Shown piece after piece: positions 8,107 through 16,840 of a stretch of 64,000 nucleotides of DNA. A program made the translations under genes and the position numbers. Numbering within the stretch: the first letter of the stretch is position 1; the number at the start of each line of letters is the position of its first letter. A model generated the notes under the pieces. That model did not search any database. It saw only the letters and a list, made by a program, of their open reading frames with translations, and was not told the origin of the DNA. Source of the stretch: Pseudomonas putida NBRC 14164. GTDB lineage: Bacteria > Pseudomonadota > Gammaproteobacteria > Pseudomonadales > Pseudomonadaceae. The stretch covers positions 5,388,501 to 5,452,500 of the forward strand of contig NC_021505.1 in the NCBI RefSeq assembly GCF_000412675.1, read 5' to 3'.

Positions 8107-8556
8107 ATGAGGCTCTTTCTCGATTGTGAGTTCACTCAGCTCAGCGCGCAGGCGAAGCTGATCTCCCTGGCTCTGGTTGGCCAGGATCGCCAGGAATTCT
8201 ACGTGGAAGTGATCGACGCGTGGCGAGAAGAGGACTGCAGTGAGTTCGTGAAGGAGATCGTGCTGCGGCAGTTGTGGGGAGGTGAGTACGCCATGCCGGT
8301 CATCGTGGCCAGAGCGGCGCTCCTGCGCTTCCTGGCAACCTACGATGAAGAGCTCGAGATTGTCACTGACGCACCTGCCTACGACTGGGAGCTGTTCTGC
8401 GAGCTCGCCTATGACGATGGGAAATGGCCCCAGAACGTCAGAAATTTCCCCACCGATGCCACGACGCTGACTGCGACGAACGATGGGGAGGAATTGCCTC
8501 ATCACGCCCTGCTAGACGCTAGGATCATTTCAAGCATGTTCGCAGCTAGAGCGTAA
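8107..8556 (+). CDS. DEDDh 3'-5' exonuclease, Rv2179c-like domain
   Basis: The 149-residue protein starts MRLFLDCEFTQLSAQAKLIS. It shows the DEDDh exonuclease residues: Asp6 and Glu8 in DCEF, an Asp in APAYDWELF, and His/Asp near the C terminus in LPHHALLDAR. This fits the Rv2179c-like (RNase T related) 3'-5' exoribonuclease family. I chose the internal ATG at 8107 because the family begins with the D-x-E strand; an in-frame ATG at 8089 would add six residues. A degraded second copy lies at 15608-16038, 96% or so identical over the last 200 bases. Confidence 0.8.
   Translation: MRLFLDCEFTQLSAQAKLISLALVGQDRQEFYVEVIDAWREEDCSEFVKEIVLRQLWGGEYAMPVIVARAALLRFLATYDEELEIVTDAPAYDWELFCELAYDDGKWPQNVRNFPTDATTLTATNDGEELPHHALLDARIISSMFAARA
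8348..8551 (+). repeat. Direct repeat, copy 1 (exonuclease 3' half)
   Basis: About 200 bases ending at the exonuclease stop codon are nearly identical to 15829-16033, with only a handful of mismatches. The two copies bracket the 7 kb stress/catabolic module. Confidence 0.85.
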
Positions 8557-8597
8557 GCAGGCTGGCTCACACAGTTCTACGTGTGTGCCGCGCCACG

Positions 8598-9770
8598 CTA
8601 TCGGTTTGTGACAACACTGAGTGTGGTTGCAATGAGCAAGAATATGCCGCTAGAGATGAAGGTAGCCTGATAACCCATGCCGTCGTACAGCATCCCGCCT
8701 GCAGTTGCACCAGCAGTGATCGCCAACTGAATAACCGCGACCATCAAACCACCACCGGCTTCTGCATTGTGCGGCAGCGCTTTGGCCAACCAAGTGAACC
8801 ACCCAACAGGCGCGCAGGTCGCAACCAGCCCCCACAGCCCCAACAATGCGGCGACCGGAACCACCCAGCTACCAACCGCGATCACGGCAAATGCGGTGGC
8901 AGTCATGATCAAGGGTATGCCTATCAAAATCCTATTCAGGTTTCGGCTAACGAAGGAGCCGACAAACGTGGTGCCCACCAATCCTGCCACACCGATGATC
9001 AGGAGCAGGAGCGAGAGGGTGGGCACATCGACATGCGTGACCGTTTCCAGGAAGGGTCGCAGATATGTGAATAGTGTGAACTGACCCATGAAGAGAAACG
9101 CTACTGCAGCCATGCCGAGAGCGACTTTGCTGTCTCCCAGCAAACGCAAGGAGCCGGTGGCCGATACTTGAGTCCGCTCACTCGGCATGGCCGGGAGTGT
9201 GAATGCTTGCCAGATCAACGCCAATGCGGCCAATGGCACGACGCAAAAAAATGCCCCTCTCCAGCCAATCATGCCGCCTAGGTAGCTTCCAACTGGCGCT
9301 GCGATTGCCGTGGCCAACGCTGTACCGCCCTGCATAACGGCAATGGCCTTCGGAACGAGCGCTTCAGGTGCGATGCGCATCATTACTGCAGTGGACATCG
9401 ACCAATAACCACCAATGGCAATCCCAAGCACGGCGCGCCCTACCATCAAGGTGAGATAGTTCGGAGCAAAGGCCACCATCCCACCCGAAACCAGCATGAG
9501 CACCGTTGTGGCCAGCAGGACAGGCTTGCGGTCGATCCCCTGGGTTAAGCTGGAGAGCAACAAGCTTGTGATGACAGCAAGGAAGCCGGAGATGGAAATA
9601 GCCTGGCCGGCCTGCCCCTCAGTCAATGACAAATCGGATGCAATCGGCGTGAGCAGGCTCACCGGCAAGAATTCAGATGCCACCAATGCGAAGGCACAGA
9701 GTGACATCGCCAGGACAGCGCTCCAGACCTGACGACTTGAGTGTTGAAGGGAGATTGCTGGGCTGCTCAT
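8598..9770 (-). CDS. MFS transporter, DHA1 drug/sugar efflux type
   Basis: A protein of about 390 residues with 12 predicted membrane helices. The early segment ALVASEFLPVSLLTPIASDL and the loop-2/3 motif DRKPVLLATT are characteristic of the YdhP/NepI/AraJ branch of major facilitator exporters. Substrates of this branch are small drugs, nucleosides or sugars, and none can be assigned here. A GTG start at 9803 is possible, but the ATG at 9770 gives the usual family N terminus. It lies 81 bases downstream of the alpha/beta hydrolase gene on the same strand, so the two may share a transcript that exports a product of the hydrolase. Confidence 0.85.
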   Translation of the reverse strand: MSSPAISLQHSSRQVWSAVLAMSLCAFALVASEFLPVSLLTPIASDLSLTEGQAGQAISISGFLAVITSLLLSSLTQGIDRKPVLLATTVLMLVSGGMVAFAPNYLTLMVGRAVLGIAIGGYWSMSTAVMMRIAPEALVPKAIAVMQGGTALATAIAAPVGSYLGGMIGWRGAFFCVVPLAALALIWQAFTLPAMPSERTQVSATGSLRLLGDSKVALGMAAVAFLFMGQFTLFTYLRPFLETVTHVDVPTLSLLLLIIGVAGLVGTTFVGSFVSRNLNRILIGIPLIMTATAFAVIAVGSWVVPVAALLGLWGLVATCAPVGWFTWLAKALPHNAEAGGGLMVAVIQLAITAGATAGGMLYDGMGYQATFISSGIFLLIATTLSVVTNR

Positions 9771-9851
9771 GGCGGTTCTCGTTGCAGAGATTTCAAAAGA
9801 CACATGCGCCCAGGCCTAGCTTTCAGGAGCTGGGTCTGGGAATAGCAGTAG

Positions 9852-10880
9852 TTACTTGAGGTTTTCTCGGAAGAAGGTGGTCAGCTTGCTGAAGGGGATC
9901 AGTTCAACGCGGTCATAGAGATCGACATGGCCTGCGCCTGGCACGATTACCAACTCCTTGGGTTCGCCGGCAAGGCGATACGCCTCCTCGCTAAACTCAC
10001 GGGAATGAGCTTCTTCTCCTGCGATGAACAACATTGGACGAGGCGAGATCGTCTCGATGTCATTGAACGGATAGAAGTTCATGAACCTGACGTTACTGGT
10101 CAGAGTCGGGTGGGTCGTCAGAAGCGGCGACAACCCTTTGGGTGTGAACTCACCACGAGGTGTGCGGTAAAAGTCGTAAAACTCCCGCTCAATGGCATTA
10201 GAGCTCTCTGTTAGCTGATCCACTGTGCCACTGGTGTACTTGGTTTCGCCTCCGGCAAACTCGACATCACGCTGGGCTACTGCTTCGGCGATAGCCTTTT
10301 TGCGCTGTTCGACCGAGACGCCATGCTTGAGTCCATTGCGGTTGGCGGCCCCCATGTCGTACATGCTGACCGTGGCAATCGCTTTCATGCGTGGATCAAT
10401 TTTCGCAGCACTGATGGCGAAGCTGCCGCTTCCACAGATACCCAGCACGCCAATACGGCTCCGATCAACGAACCCTTGGGCACTGAGATAGTCGACCGCC
10501 GCACTGAAGTCTTCGGCATAGATGTCCGGCGACACCAGATTGCGTGGACGCCCGTCACTTTCACCCCAGAACGACAGATCGATGGCCAGGGTCACGAAGC
10601 CCTGCTCTGCCAGCTTTTGGGCATAAAGGTTCGAGCTTTGCTCCTTTACCGCACCCATCGGGTGTCCAACGATGATTGCGGGATGCTTAGCATTCACGCT
10701 CTGTTTTTTCGGCAGATACAGATTTCCGACAGTGGTCATCTGGAACTGGTTCTTGAAGGTGACGCGCTCGAGTGAAACCTGCTCACTCTGATAGAAATTG
10801 TTGGCCCCATGGGACATATCGGCGGCTCCCGCAGTGAGTGAACTGGCCATCAAGGCAAACGTAACGAACAAAGACTTCAT
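9852..10880 (-). CDS. Secreted alpha/beta hydrolase with Cys nucleophile elbow
   Basis: The 342-residue protein has a clear Sec signal peptide (MKSLFVTFALMASSLTAGAA). The hydrolase fold includes the oxyanion strand HPAIIVGHPMGAVKEQ, the nucleophile elbow GVLGICGSGSFA (Cys in place of Ser), an Asp/Glu strand near MLFIAGEEAHS, and the final His in GAGHVDLYD. It resembles YcjY-like or dienelactone-hydrolase-related proteins in which a GxCxS elbow is common. AGGA lies eight bases before the ATG at 10880. It is divergent from the AraC-family gene at 11104, which may control it. The substrate is unknown. Confidence 0.8.
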   Translation of the reverse strand: MKSLFVTFALMASSLTAGAADMSHGANNFYQSEQVSLERVTFKNQFQMTTVGNLYLPKKQSVNAKHPAIIVGHPMGAVKEQSSNLYAQKLAEQGFVTLAIDLSFWGESDGRPRNLVSPDIYAEDFSAAVDYLSAQGFVDRSRIGVLGICGSGSFAISAAKIDPRMKAIATVSMYDMGAANRNGLKHGVSVEQRKKAIAEAVAQRDVEFAGGETKYTSGTVDQLTESSNAIEREFYDFYRTPRGEFTPKGLSPLLTTHPTLTSNVRFMNFYPFNDIETISPRPMLFIAGEEAHSREFSEEAYRLAGEPKELVIVPGAGHVDLYDRVELIPFSKLTTFFRENLK

Positions 10881-11103
10881 GCACATCTTCCTGTCTGCTC
10901 GAAATGGAAGGGATGTGAGAGGACATCGCTCCCGGACGCTAGGGTCTTCTCACCTGCCACCCATGTTCCCCGCGTGCACCAGCACACCAGTAGAGCAAAC
11001 CGGTAGTTTTCTTGCCTAATTGTCCAGAGCTAGCTGACTGGGCATGGACACTTAAAGCGACGCGCGAGTAGTGTTTCGCTATACGCTGATCGGAACGCTC
11101 ACC

Positions 11104-12051
11104 ATGCCCGCAACCGCACTGCCGCCTTCACGCACGAACCCAAGGGCCACACTGTGTAGGGTCATCGGTGCCCACGCGCCCACCGCTGGAGATTTCGCGA
11201 CGAGCATTGCAGGCCTAAGCGTCTATCGACGCAACGCACCAGCCCCACCGATTACGTGCATTGTCGAACCAAGCATCGTTTTGGTTGCGCAAGGGGCAAA
11301 GGAAATGGTTATCGGCGGTGACGTATTCCCATACGACACGACTCGTTTTCTGGTCACATCGCTAAACATTCCCGCCAACTCTGCGGTGACTGTGGCCAGC
11401 GAGGAAGCCCCCTGTCTTGGCTTGGTGTTCAAGCTCGATTTGCGCACACTGGCCGAATTGATCGCGCAAGATGGTCGCCCTCCTGCGAGCGGTCAGTCCT
11501 TTTACACCAGCGCTGGAGTTGGTGGACTGGGCCAGAAGCTATTGGAGAGCTTCACCCGCCTGATTGAACTGTTGGAGGAGCCCGATGCAATCCCGGTGCT
11601 TTGGCCCTTAATTCAGCGAGAGATCCATTATCGGTTGCTGCTAAGTGACCAAGCCCCTCTCCTGCGCTATATCGCCTCCGTTGGCAGCAAGGGTCATCGA
11701 ATCGCAAAGGCCATCGACTGGATGAAGCTCAACTACGCCGAGCCTCTGCGGGTGGACGAGCTCGCCTCTAAGGTACAGATGGGCCTCTCCACATTCCATC
11801 ATCACTTCCGGCAGCTCACCGCAATGAGTCCACTGCAGTACCAGAAATGGTTGAGGTTGAACGAAGCAAAACGCTTGATGCTCAACGAACACCTCGATGC
11901 AGCGACTGCCGCATTCAAGGTTGGCTACGAAAGTCCATCGCAGTTCAGCCGCGAGTACGGGCGCCAGTTCGGTACGCCTCCAAAACGCGATATTGCGGAA
12001 CTGCGTTTAGGTGCGGAAAGGTCAGCTTCCTCCCTCCCCATCGTACCCTGA
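11104..12051 (+). CDS. AraC family transcriptional regulator
   Basis: A 315-residue regulator with an N-terminal AraC_N (PF06719-type) cupin-like domain (about residues 25-185, with the family phrase PPITCIVEPSIVLVAQGAKE) and a C-terminal double helix-turn-helix (about 210-305). The latter includes LSTFHHHFRQLTAMSPLQYQ and VGYESPSQFSREYGRQFG. It is divergent from the alpha/beta hydrolase-MFS pair across a 223-base gap, so it probably regulates that promoter. An upstream GTG at 11071 would extend it by 11 residues. Confidence 0.9.
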   Translation: MPATALPPSRTNPRATLCRVIGAHAPTAGDFATSIAGLSVYRRNAPAPPITCIVEPSIVLVAQGAKEMVIGGDVFPYDTTRFLVTSLNIPANSAVTVASEEAPCLGLVFKLDLRTLAELIAQDGRPPASGQSFYTSAGVGGLGQKLLESFTRLIELLEEPDAIPVLWPLIQREIHYRLLLSDQAPLLRYIASVGSKGHRIAKAIDWMKLNYAEPLRVDELASKVQMGLSTFHHHFRQLTAMSPLQYQKWLRLNEAKRLMLNEHLDAATAAFKVGYESPSQFSREYGRQFGTPPKRDIAELRLGAERSASSLPIVP

Positions 12052-12083
12052 TCCTCAGCCTATAAGACGTCGCCCAACCCAGG

Positions 12084-12635
12084 ATGCAAGGAGATGCAAT
12101 GAGAAGGCACACACCCCACAGGGCTTTATGTCCTATAACCGAAAAGGCCGCTGTCTATCGATGGCCTGTTTTGCAGCACCTTGGTAGGGTAAGTGGACTA
12201 CTGACACTTGTTTTAGCTCACACTCCGGCCAGTGCATCTGATTTCCAAACGGCGAAATCTGGCGAAGCGAAAGCTCAACAGGAGATACCCTACATGCAGA
12301 TGTCAGTAGGCGAGCGGCATTACAAAATCAGGTTGGCTGACACTGAGGCAGCTCGTGCCTTCTCCGCGTTGATACCCCTGACGCTTGAAATGGCCGATCT
12401 CAACAGTAACGAAAAGTATGTCGATCTCGCGGTATCACTCCCCAAGGATGCGAGCGTTCCAGGAACGATCAAGGCAGGGGACGTCATGCTGTATGGATCG
12501 AAGACCCTAGTAATCTTCTACAAGACATTCAATACGCCGTACTCTTACACCCTTATTGGAAACATTGAAAACCCCGACGGCCTGATGCAGATGCTTGGCA
12601 GTGACGATATCCGAGTCGATTTTTCCCAGCACTGA
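12084..12635 (+). CDS. Exported cyclophilin-like fold protein
   Basis: The N terminus (about 50 residues) carries a hydrophobic stretch, LGRVSGLLTLVLAHTPASAS, that looks like a signal peptide. The rest (residues ~70-183) matches the small cyclophilin-like domain: YMQMSVGERHYKIRLAD, ARAFSALIPLTLEM, and KAGDVMLYGSKTLVIFYKTF near the end. These proteins commonly accompany alpha/beta hydrolases, cupins and carboxymuconolactone-decarboxylase-like proteins, as here. Their biochemical role is not established. Confidence 0.75.
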   Translation: MQGDAMRRHTPHRALCPITEKAAVYRWPVLQHLGRVSGLLTLVLAHTPASASDFQTAKSGEAKAQQEIPYMQMSVGERHYKIRLADTEAARAFSALIPLTLEMADLNSNEKYVDLAVSLPKDASVPGTIKAGDVMLYGSKTLVIFYKTFNTPYSYTLIGNIENPDGLMQMLGSDDIRVDFSQH

Positions 12636-12656
12636 ATGCCGGCTGGACATCTGAGA

Positions 12657-13559
12657 TCACGCAAGCCCCTCCTCACTTCGGAGTGCTTCAAGAACAACCC
12701 TGAAACCAGCGGTTTGCTGCCGGCGCGTGGTGTAGTAAAGATGATAACCAGGGAAGAATTCCGACCAATCAGCCAATACCTCTTGAAGGGCACCGCTGCC
12801 AATATGCTCCTGAGCGTGTACATCGGTCACCTGGGCCAAACCCACCCCTGCTAGACAGGCATCCAGTATCTGCAACGAACTGTTCATGACCAGGGGCCCT
12901 TGCACCCGAACGCGAAACTCGCTGCCATCATTGGTGAATTCCCAAGGATAAAGGCCGCCGTGCGTAGGCAACCGCAGGTTGATACACCTGTGGGCCATCA
13001 ACTCCTCGGGGCGGCGGGGTACTCCATACTGCTTCAAGTAGGCGGGTGAGGCTACGGTAACCATCCGCATGGGAGGCCCAATGGGCACAGCCACCATATC
13101 TGCATCGATGATGCCGCCCAGGCGTACACCCGCATCGAATCGCTCGGCAACGATGTCAGTCAGGCCGTAATCGGTCATCAACTCAATCGTGACATCCGGG
13201 TAGGACTCGATCACCGGCTGTAGTTTCGGCCATAGAACATGGCGGGCGGCGAACTCATCGGCTGTGATCCGCACCGTCCCTGAGGGGTGTTGCCCGAACT
13301 CGGTGAGGCCATTCAGGTGACCATCGATCTGATCCAATAGCGGCGCGATATCTTGAAGCAGTTTCTCCCCTGCCTCCGTTCGCGTAACACTCCTAGTGGT
13401 GCGGGTGAGGAGGCGAACACCGAGACGTTCCTCGAGCCCCCTTACTGTCTGGCTAACGGCTGAAGGTGACACACCCAATCGTGCCGCTGCCCGGGTGAAA
13501 TTACTCTCCCTGGCTACGGTCACAAAGACCACCAGATCGCTCAGATTGCCTGATTTCAT
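12657..13559 (-). CDS. LysR family transcriptional regulator
   Basis: A 300-residue LysR regulator. The N-terminal winged helix (residues 1-60) has the usual ESNFTRAAARLGVSPSAVSQ and LEERLGVRLLTRTTRSVTRT motifs, and a type-2 periplasmic-binding-like effector domain follows. I chose ATG 13559 (MKSGNLSDLVVF) over 13577 because it matches the family start. It is divergent from the cupin gene at 13663, and the 103-base gap should hold a shared promoter and LysR operator controlling the cupin-cupin-CMD operon. Confidence 0.92.
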   Translation of the reverse strand: MKSGNLSDLVVFVTVARESNFTRAAARLGVSPSAVSQTVRGLEERLGVRLLTRTTRSVTRTEAGEKLLQDIAPLLDQIDGHLNGLTEFGQHPSGTVRITADEFAARHVLWPKLQPVIESYPDVTIELMTDYGLTDIVAERFDAGVRLGGIIDADMVAVPIGPPMRMVTVASPAYLKQYGVPRRPEELMAHRCINLRLPTHGGLYPWEFTNDGSEFRVRVQGPLVMNSSLQILDACLAGVGLAQVTDVHAQEHIGSGALQEVLADWSEFFPGYHLYYTTRRQQTAGFRVVLEALRSEEGLA

Positions 13560-13662
13560 TGTTAAGCTCAGCTTCAAACCGATTTCTTGATTTTACTAAT
13601 ACTCGAATTAAAGCGCGGTCGCTACAGTTGTCTCAATCACATTTTTGGGAGGCTGAAACAAT

Positions 13663-14106
13663 ATGGCGGACAACAACCTTTCCAGCGCGGCCATGCAAGT
13701 CCACCGTGCAGGCTCGGCCAATGCGATCCAAGGGCCTGCTGAATGGTTCACGGGGCAAGTACGCATCGACCGCGTCTTCACAGCGCCTGCCCCCGCTCGA
13801 GTTGGCGTTGCAGTGGTTAACTTCGAGCCAGGTGCTCGTACCCACTGGCACACTCATCCTTTGGGCCAAGCCTTGCTGGTTACCGAGGGGGTGGGTTGGA
13901 CGCAATGTGAAGATGGCCCGAAGACCGAGATTCGCGTAGGCGATCTGATCTGGTGCAACTGCGGACGCCGACACTGGCATGGCGCGACCGATACTACGGC
14001 TATGCAGCATGTCGCGATCAATGAATATATGGATGGCAAGGCCGTAGATTGGCTGGAGCCAGTGACTGACGTTGTCTTCCTGAGTGGCTCGGTGGAAAAA
14101 GGCTGA
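13663..14106 (+). CDS. Cupin protein similar to (R)-mandelonitrile-lyase-like cupins
   Basis: A 147-residue single-domain cupin. Motif 1 reads FEPGARTHWHTHPLGQALLV (two His plus a third metal ligand) and motif 2 includes RRHWHGATD. The arrangement matches small manganese cupins of the COG1917 type, some of which have hydroxynitrile lyase activity and are annotated (R)-mandelonitrile lyase-like. Actual substrates are unknown. It is the first gene of a three-gene plus-strand operon divergent from LysR. No signal peptide is evident, unlike the next cupin. Confidence 0.82.
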   Translation: MADNNLSSAAMQVHRAGSANAIQGPAEWFTGQVRIDRVFTAPAPARVGVAVVNFEPGARTHWHTHPLGQALLVTEGVGWTQCEDGPKTEIRVGDLIWCNCGRRHWHGATDTTAMQHVAINEYMDGKAVDWLEPVTDVVFLSGSVEKG

Positions 14107-14139
14107 GCTGAGGTCTCGTGCTACCCAAGATCTCTGACC

Positions 14140-14652
14140 ATGAGGGTATCCAACATGAATGCTCACCCCATTACAGCTGCGATATGCATCTCTGCTTTGC
14201 AACTCGCATCGAGCGAAGCAGCTGAAACCCCCTCACCCCGCCAACAGGAAATAACCAGAGCGGGTAAACAGGCCTCTATGGTTGGCCCCTCTCAATTCTT
14301 CACCGGTGCCGTGAGAATTGATCCGGTGTGGCCTGCGAACTCGGGTATTAGCGCCTCGGGTAGCTTCGTGACATTCGAGCCGGGGGCACGTTCCGCATGG
14401 CATACCCATCCTGCCGGCCAGCGGCTGGTGGTCACTTCGGGGGTTGGCCTGACTCAACAATGGGGAGGCCTTATCCAGGAACTTCGTCCTGGGGATGTCG
14501 TGTGGTGCCCGCCAGGCATTAAGCATTGGCATGGAGCTGCCCCCACAACGAGCATGACGCACCTGGCTGTTACAGCTACAGCTGAAGGTAATAATGTCCA
14601 TTGGATGGAGAAAGTGACCGATGAACAATACAGCGGGCCGCGTGCTCAGTAA
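14140..14652 (+). CDS. Second cupin protein, probably exported
   Basis: A 170-residue cupin paralogous to the preceding gene (shared WFTG/FFTG..VRIDxV, FEPGAR..WHTHP, and HWHGAAPTTSM elements) but with an N-terminal extension, MNAHPITAAICISALQLASS, ending in Ala-rich sequence that looks like a signal peptide. The start may be 14140 or the ATG at 14155. The last bases overlap the CMD-family gene at 14621. A cytosolic and an exported cupin in one operon suggests action on a compound on both sides of the membrane, which is inference. Confidence 0.8.
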   Translation: MRVSNMNAHPITAAICISALQLASSEAAETPSPRQQEITRAGKQASMVGPSQFFTGAVRIDPVWPANSGISASGSFVTFEPGARSAWHTHPAGQRLVVTSGVGLTQQWGGLIQELRPGDVVWCPPGIKHWHGAAPTTSMTHLAVTATAEGNNVHWMEKVTDEQYSGPRAQ

Positions 14653-15418
14653 GTGGATCAATGCCGGAATAGCAACCACATTCATGATTGGACTAGGCGC
14701 TACGGAGATGGCCTTGTCTGATCCAATCGGAAAGCGCAATGTCATGAGCCACCCCATTTCATCCAAATCCAATTCCAAGGTGCTGAACGAAGCACAACAA
14801 GCGGTTGTCGTCGTAGCCGCGCTTGCTGCTGTTGGTGACGCGCCCCGTTTGAAAACTGCTCTGGATCAGGCGTTGGATTTGAAACTCACGGTCAGCGAAC
14901 TGCGTGAGGTTCTCGTACAACTCTACGCCTATGCCGGCTTCCCCCGATCTCTGAACGCGCTGACGGAGCTGATGCAAGTCTTGGACTCACGTAAACAGCG
15001 CGGCATCTTTGACGATCCAGGTCGCGAACCTATCCGTCCAATACCTCAAGGTGACGCACTGCTGGCCGCTGGAACCGCTAACCAGACGAAGTTGTCGGGT
15101 TCAGCGGTTGAGGGGGCCCTGTTCGATTTTGCCCCGATAGCTAACCAATACCTCCGCACTCACCTGTTTGGTGACATATTCGAACGAGATACCTTGGATT
15201 GGAAGACGCGTGAGCTGGCCACAGTGGGAATGCTTTCCGCGCTTGCGGGAGTCGAGCCACAGCTTCAGGCGCATATGCGAATTAGCACAAATACAGGAGT
15301 CACGATTTCGCAGCTACGCCATCTCTGTCAAACCTTGAGTGACCGTGTGGACACTCAGTCCGGTGATCGAGCCGCAAATGCTCTAGAAAAACACCTGGCA
15401 AGAACTGCCAAGGGATGA
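14621..15418 (+). CDS. Carboxymuconolactone-decarboxylase-family protein, two domains
   Basis: A 265-residue protein with two CMD/AhpD-type repeats. The first (about 60-140) contains LTVSELREVLVQLYAYAGFPRSLNAL in part, and the second (about 175-260) contains DWKTRELATVGMLSALAGVE. No CxxC pair is present, so it is not a classical AhpD peroxidase partner. The N terminus (residues 1-35) is hydrophobic and may be a signal peptide. It overlaps the preceding cupin gene by 32 bases, so co-translation is likely; an internal ATG at 14744 is an alternative start. Confidence 0.8.
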   Translation: MNNTAGRVLSKWINAGIATTFMIGLGATEMALSDPIGKRNVMSHPISSKSNSKVLNEAQQAVVVVAALAAVGDAPRLKTALDQALDLKLTVSELREVLVQLYAYAGFPRSLNALTELMQVLDSRKQRGIFDDPGREPIRPIPQGDALLAAGTANQTKLSGSAVEGALFDFAPIANQYLRTHLFGDIFERDTLDWKTRELATVGMLSALAGVEPQLQAHMRISTNTGVTISQLRHLCQTLSDRVDTQSGDRAANALEKHLARTAKG

Positions 15419-15454
15419 TTAGCCGTGGACAGATGATCAACCGTGGCGTGCTCC

Positions 15455-15575
15455 AGGTATCAAAAGTGCCCCACAGCTCCACGACGATCTGAAGCAGTAG
15501 CTCAGGGCCAAAGTGTTCAAGGGGAATCTTCCAAAGCTGGCGCTCCTGTTCGAGGAATAGGCGTTTGCTAGGCAT
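15455..15575 (-). pseudogene. N-terminal fragment of the gene at 7725-8089
   Basis: The minus strand encodes MPSKRLFLEQERQLWKIPLE then HFGPELLLQIVVELW, which aligns with the start of the frameshifted gene at 8089 (..KLSQEGCLWEIALAYFGPEKLLETVVDLW). Homology then stops. It is divergent from the degraded exonuclease copy, just as at the first locus, so the whole divergent pair was duplicated and has decayed here. Confidence 0.6.
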
Positions 15576-15607
15576 AGAGGATAGTCGACCGCACGAAACT
15601 CTTTCCG

Positions 15608-16038
15608 TAATGCACATTCACTGGGCTCAGCCAGCAGGCCAAGCTCATCTCCCTGGCGCGGATCGCCTTGGATAGCCAAAAATCTAGGTTGCACTCCTCG
15701 ATACATGGCGAGCAGAAGACTGCAGTAAGTTCATGAAGGAGCTTGCACTGCCAAAGCGCTGGGGCGGTGACTACGCCCTTACGACCATCGAGTCCAGAGC
15801 GGAGCTCCTGCGGTTCCTGGCATATGACGAAGAGCTTGAGATTGTCACAGACGCACCTGCCTACGACTGGGAGCTGTTCTGCGAGCTCGCCTATGACGAT
15901 GGGAAATGGCCCCAGAACGTCAGAAATTTCCCCACCGATGCCACGACCCTGACTGCGACGAACGATGGGGAGGAATTGCCTCACCACGCCCTGCTAGACG
16001 CTAGGATCATTGCAAGCATGTTCACAGCTAGAGCGTAA
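15608..16038 (+). pseudogene. Degraded second copy of the DEDDh exonuclease gene
   Basis: The 5' part can be read as FTGLSQQAKLISLARIALD, then shifts frame. From about 15715 the second frame resumes and runs to the stop at 16038 with ..APAYDWELF.. and ..HHALLDAR... The catalytic D-x-E at the N terminus is lost and at least one frameshift is present. The last 200 bases are almost identical to 8348-8551, so the duplication or a gene-conversion event is recent compared with the decay of the 5' half. Confidence 0.75.
15829..16033 (+). repeat. Direct repeat, copy 2 (exonuclease 3' half)
   Basis: Nearly identical to 8348-8551 in the same orientation, which together make recombination substrates flanking the 7 kb module. 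Confidence 0.85.
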
Positions 16039-16330
16039 CCATCTCACGCTCGATGGATGGCCTGAGGTGCTCAGGCATGTTGTTGTGGACGTGCAAGTCG
16101 ACCGGCACACCCAACATGGCCTGGAGCTCATCCTCGAGCTCGGCGATGTCGAACAAGGAAATCTTGCCAGCCATTGCTAGAGGGATAGTGGCGAGCAGAT
16201 CGAGGTCACTCCCATCGTGGTCATCTCCTCGAACGGCGGAGCCGAAGAGCTTGGGCTCTATGAACCCATAGGTCTCGATTAGGCGCCGGATGTCCCCTTC
16301 CTTGCCTCGTATGGCGTCAGTGGGCTTCAT
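16028..16330 (-). CDS. MNT-type nucleotidyltransferase domain protein
   Basis: A 100-residue protein with the minimal nucleotidyltransferase signature LFGSAVRGDDHDGSDLDLLA (GS followed by DxD). Such MntA-like proteins usually pair with a HEPN toxin (HepT) and block it by AMPylation. No HepT-like gene is adjacent: the gene upstream is a 69-residue helical protein, and downstream is the exonuclease relic, whose stop it overlaps by 11 bases. It may therefore be an orphan antitoxin or act on a distant partner. Confidence 0.85.
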   Translation of the reverse strand: MKPTDAIRGKEGDIRRLIETYGFIEPKLFGSAVRGDDHDGSDLDLLATIPLAMAGKISLFDIAELEDELQAMLGVPVDLHVHNNMPEHLRPSIEREMVTL

Positions 16331-16491
16331 AGCTTTCTCCTTGAACCACGGCCTGCCAATGCCAACGCATCAGCATTCGCCGAAAGGCTGGGGTTCAGTC
16401 CACGGGACAATGGCCGTCACTGGATCGGTACGGTCGACGCCGTGCAGGAAGCCTTAAATCGCTGATAGGTGGGACGCGGTCGGCCAGCGTC

Positions 16492-16701
16492 TCAATGGCC
16501 TTTCTCTGCCGGCCCGCCAAGGGCTCGAAGCTGATAATCAGTGACGGCTTGAAAGCGATGCTCGGCCATCAACCGCAGACGCTCCAGCTCCATCCCTTCG
16601 ACGCCATCAGCCTGGGCTTGATGGTAGACCTTCAACGCTTCCACAGCCTCAATATACAGAGGGTGGTCGGGCATGAGCACCTTGCTCAGATCTCTTTTCA
16701 C
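16492..16701 (-). CDS. Small helical protein, 69 residues (paralogue of 7090-7299)
   Basis: The product MKRDLSKVLMPDHPLYIEAV.. shares length and several aligned segments (QA.ADG.EGMELERLRLMAEH, VTDYQL) with the protein at 7090-7299. It lies at the other side of the duplicated exonuclease locus. No function is recognised. Confidence 0.6.
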   Translation of the reverse strand: MKRDLSKVLMPDHPLYIEAVEALKVYHQAQADGVEGMELERLRLMAEHRFQAVTDYQLRALGGPAEKGH

Positions 16702-16840
16702 GACCTCTTCCCTTCACCATGGTATCTCCGATGCGGTGCCATGCCCCACTTGTCTATTAGAGTATTGCCCGCGCTAGGACAATACTCTGTGCACTGCCTG
16801 CTCATCTTGCGATTCCGTACCAAAGCTTCATATAGGCTCA

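Noticed and set aside
13633..14202. 189-codon minus-strand frame over the first cupin gene
   Set aside because: The plus-strand cupin with its metal-binding motifs is clearly the gene.
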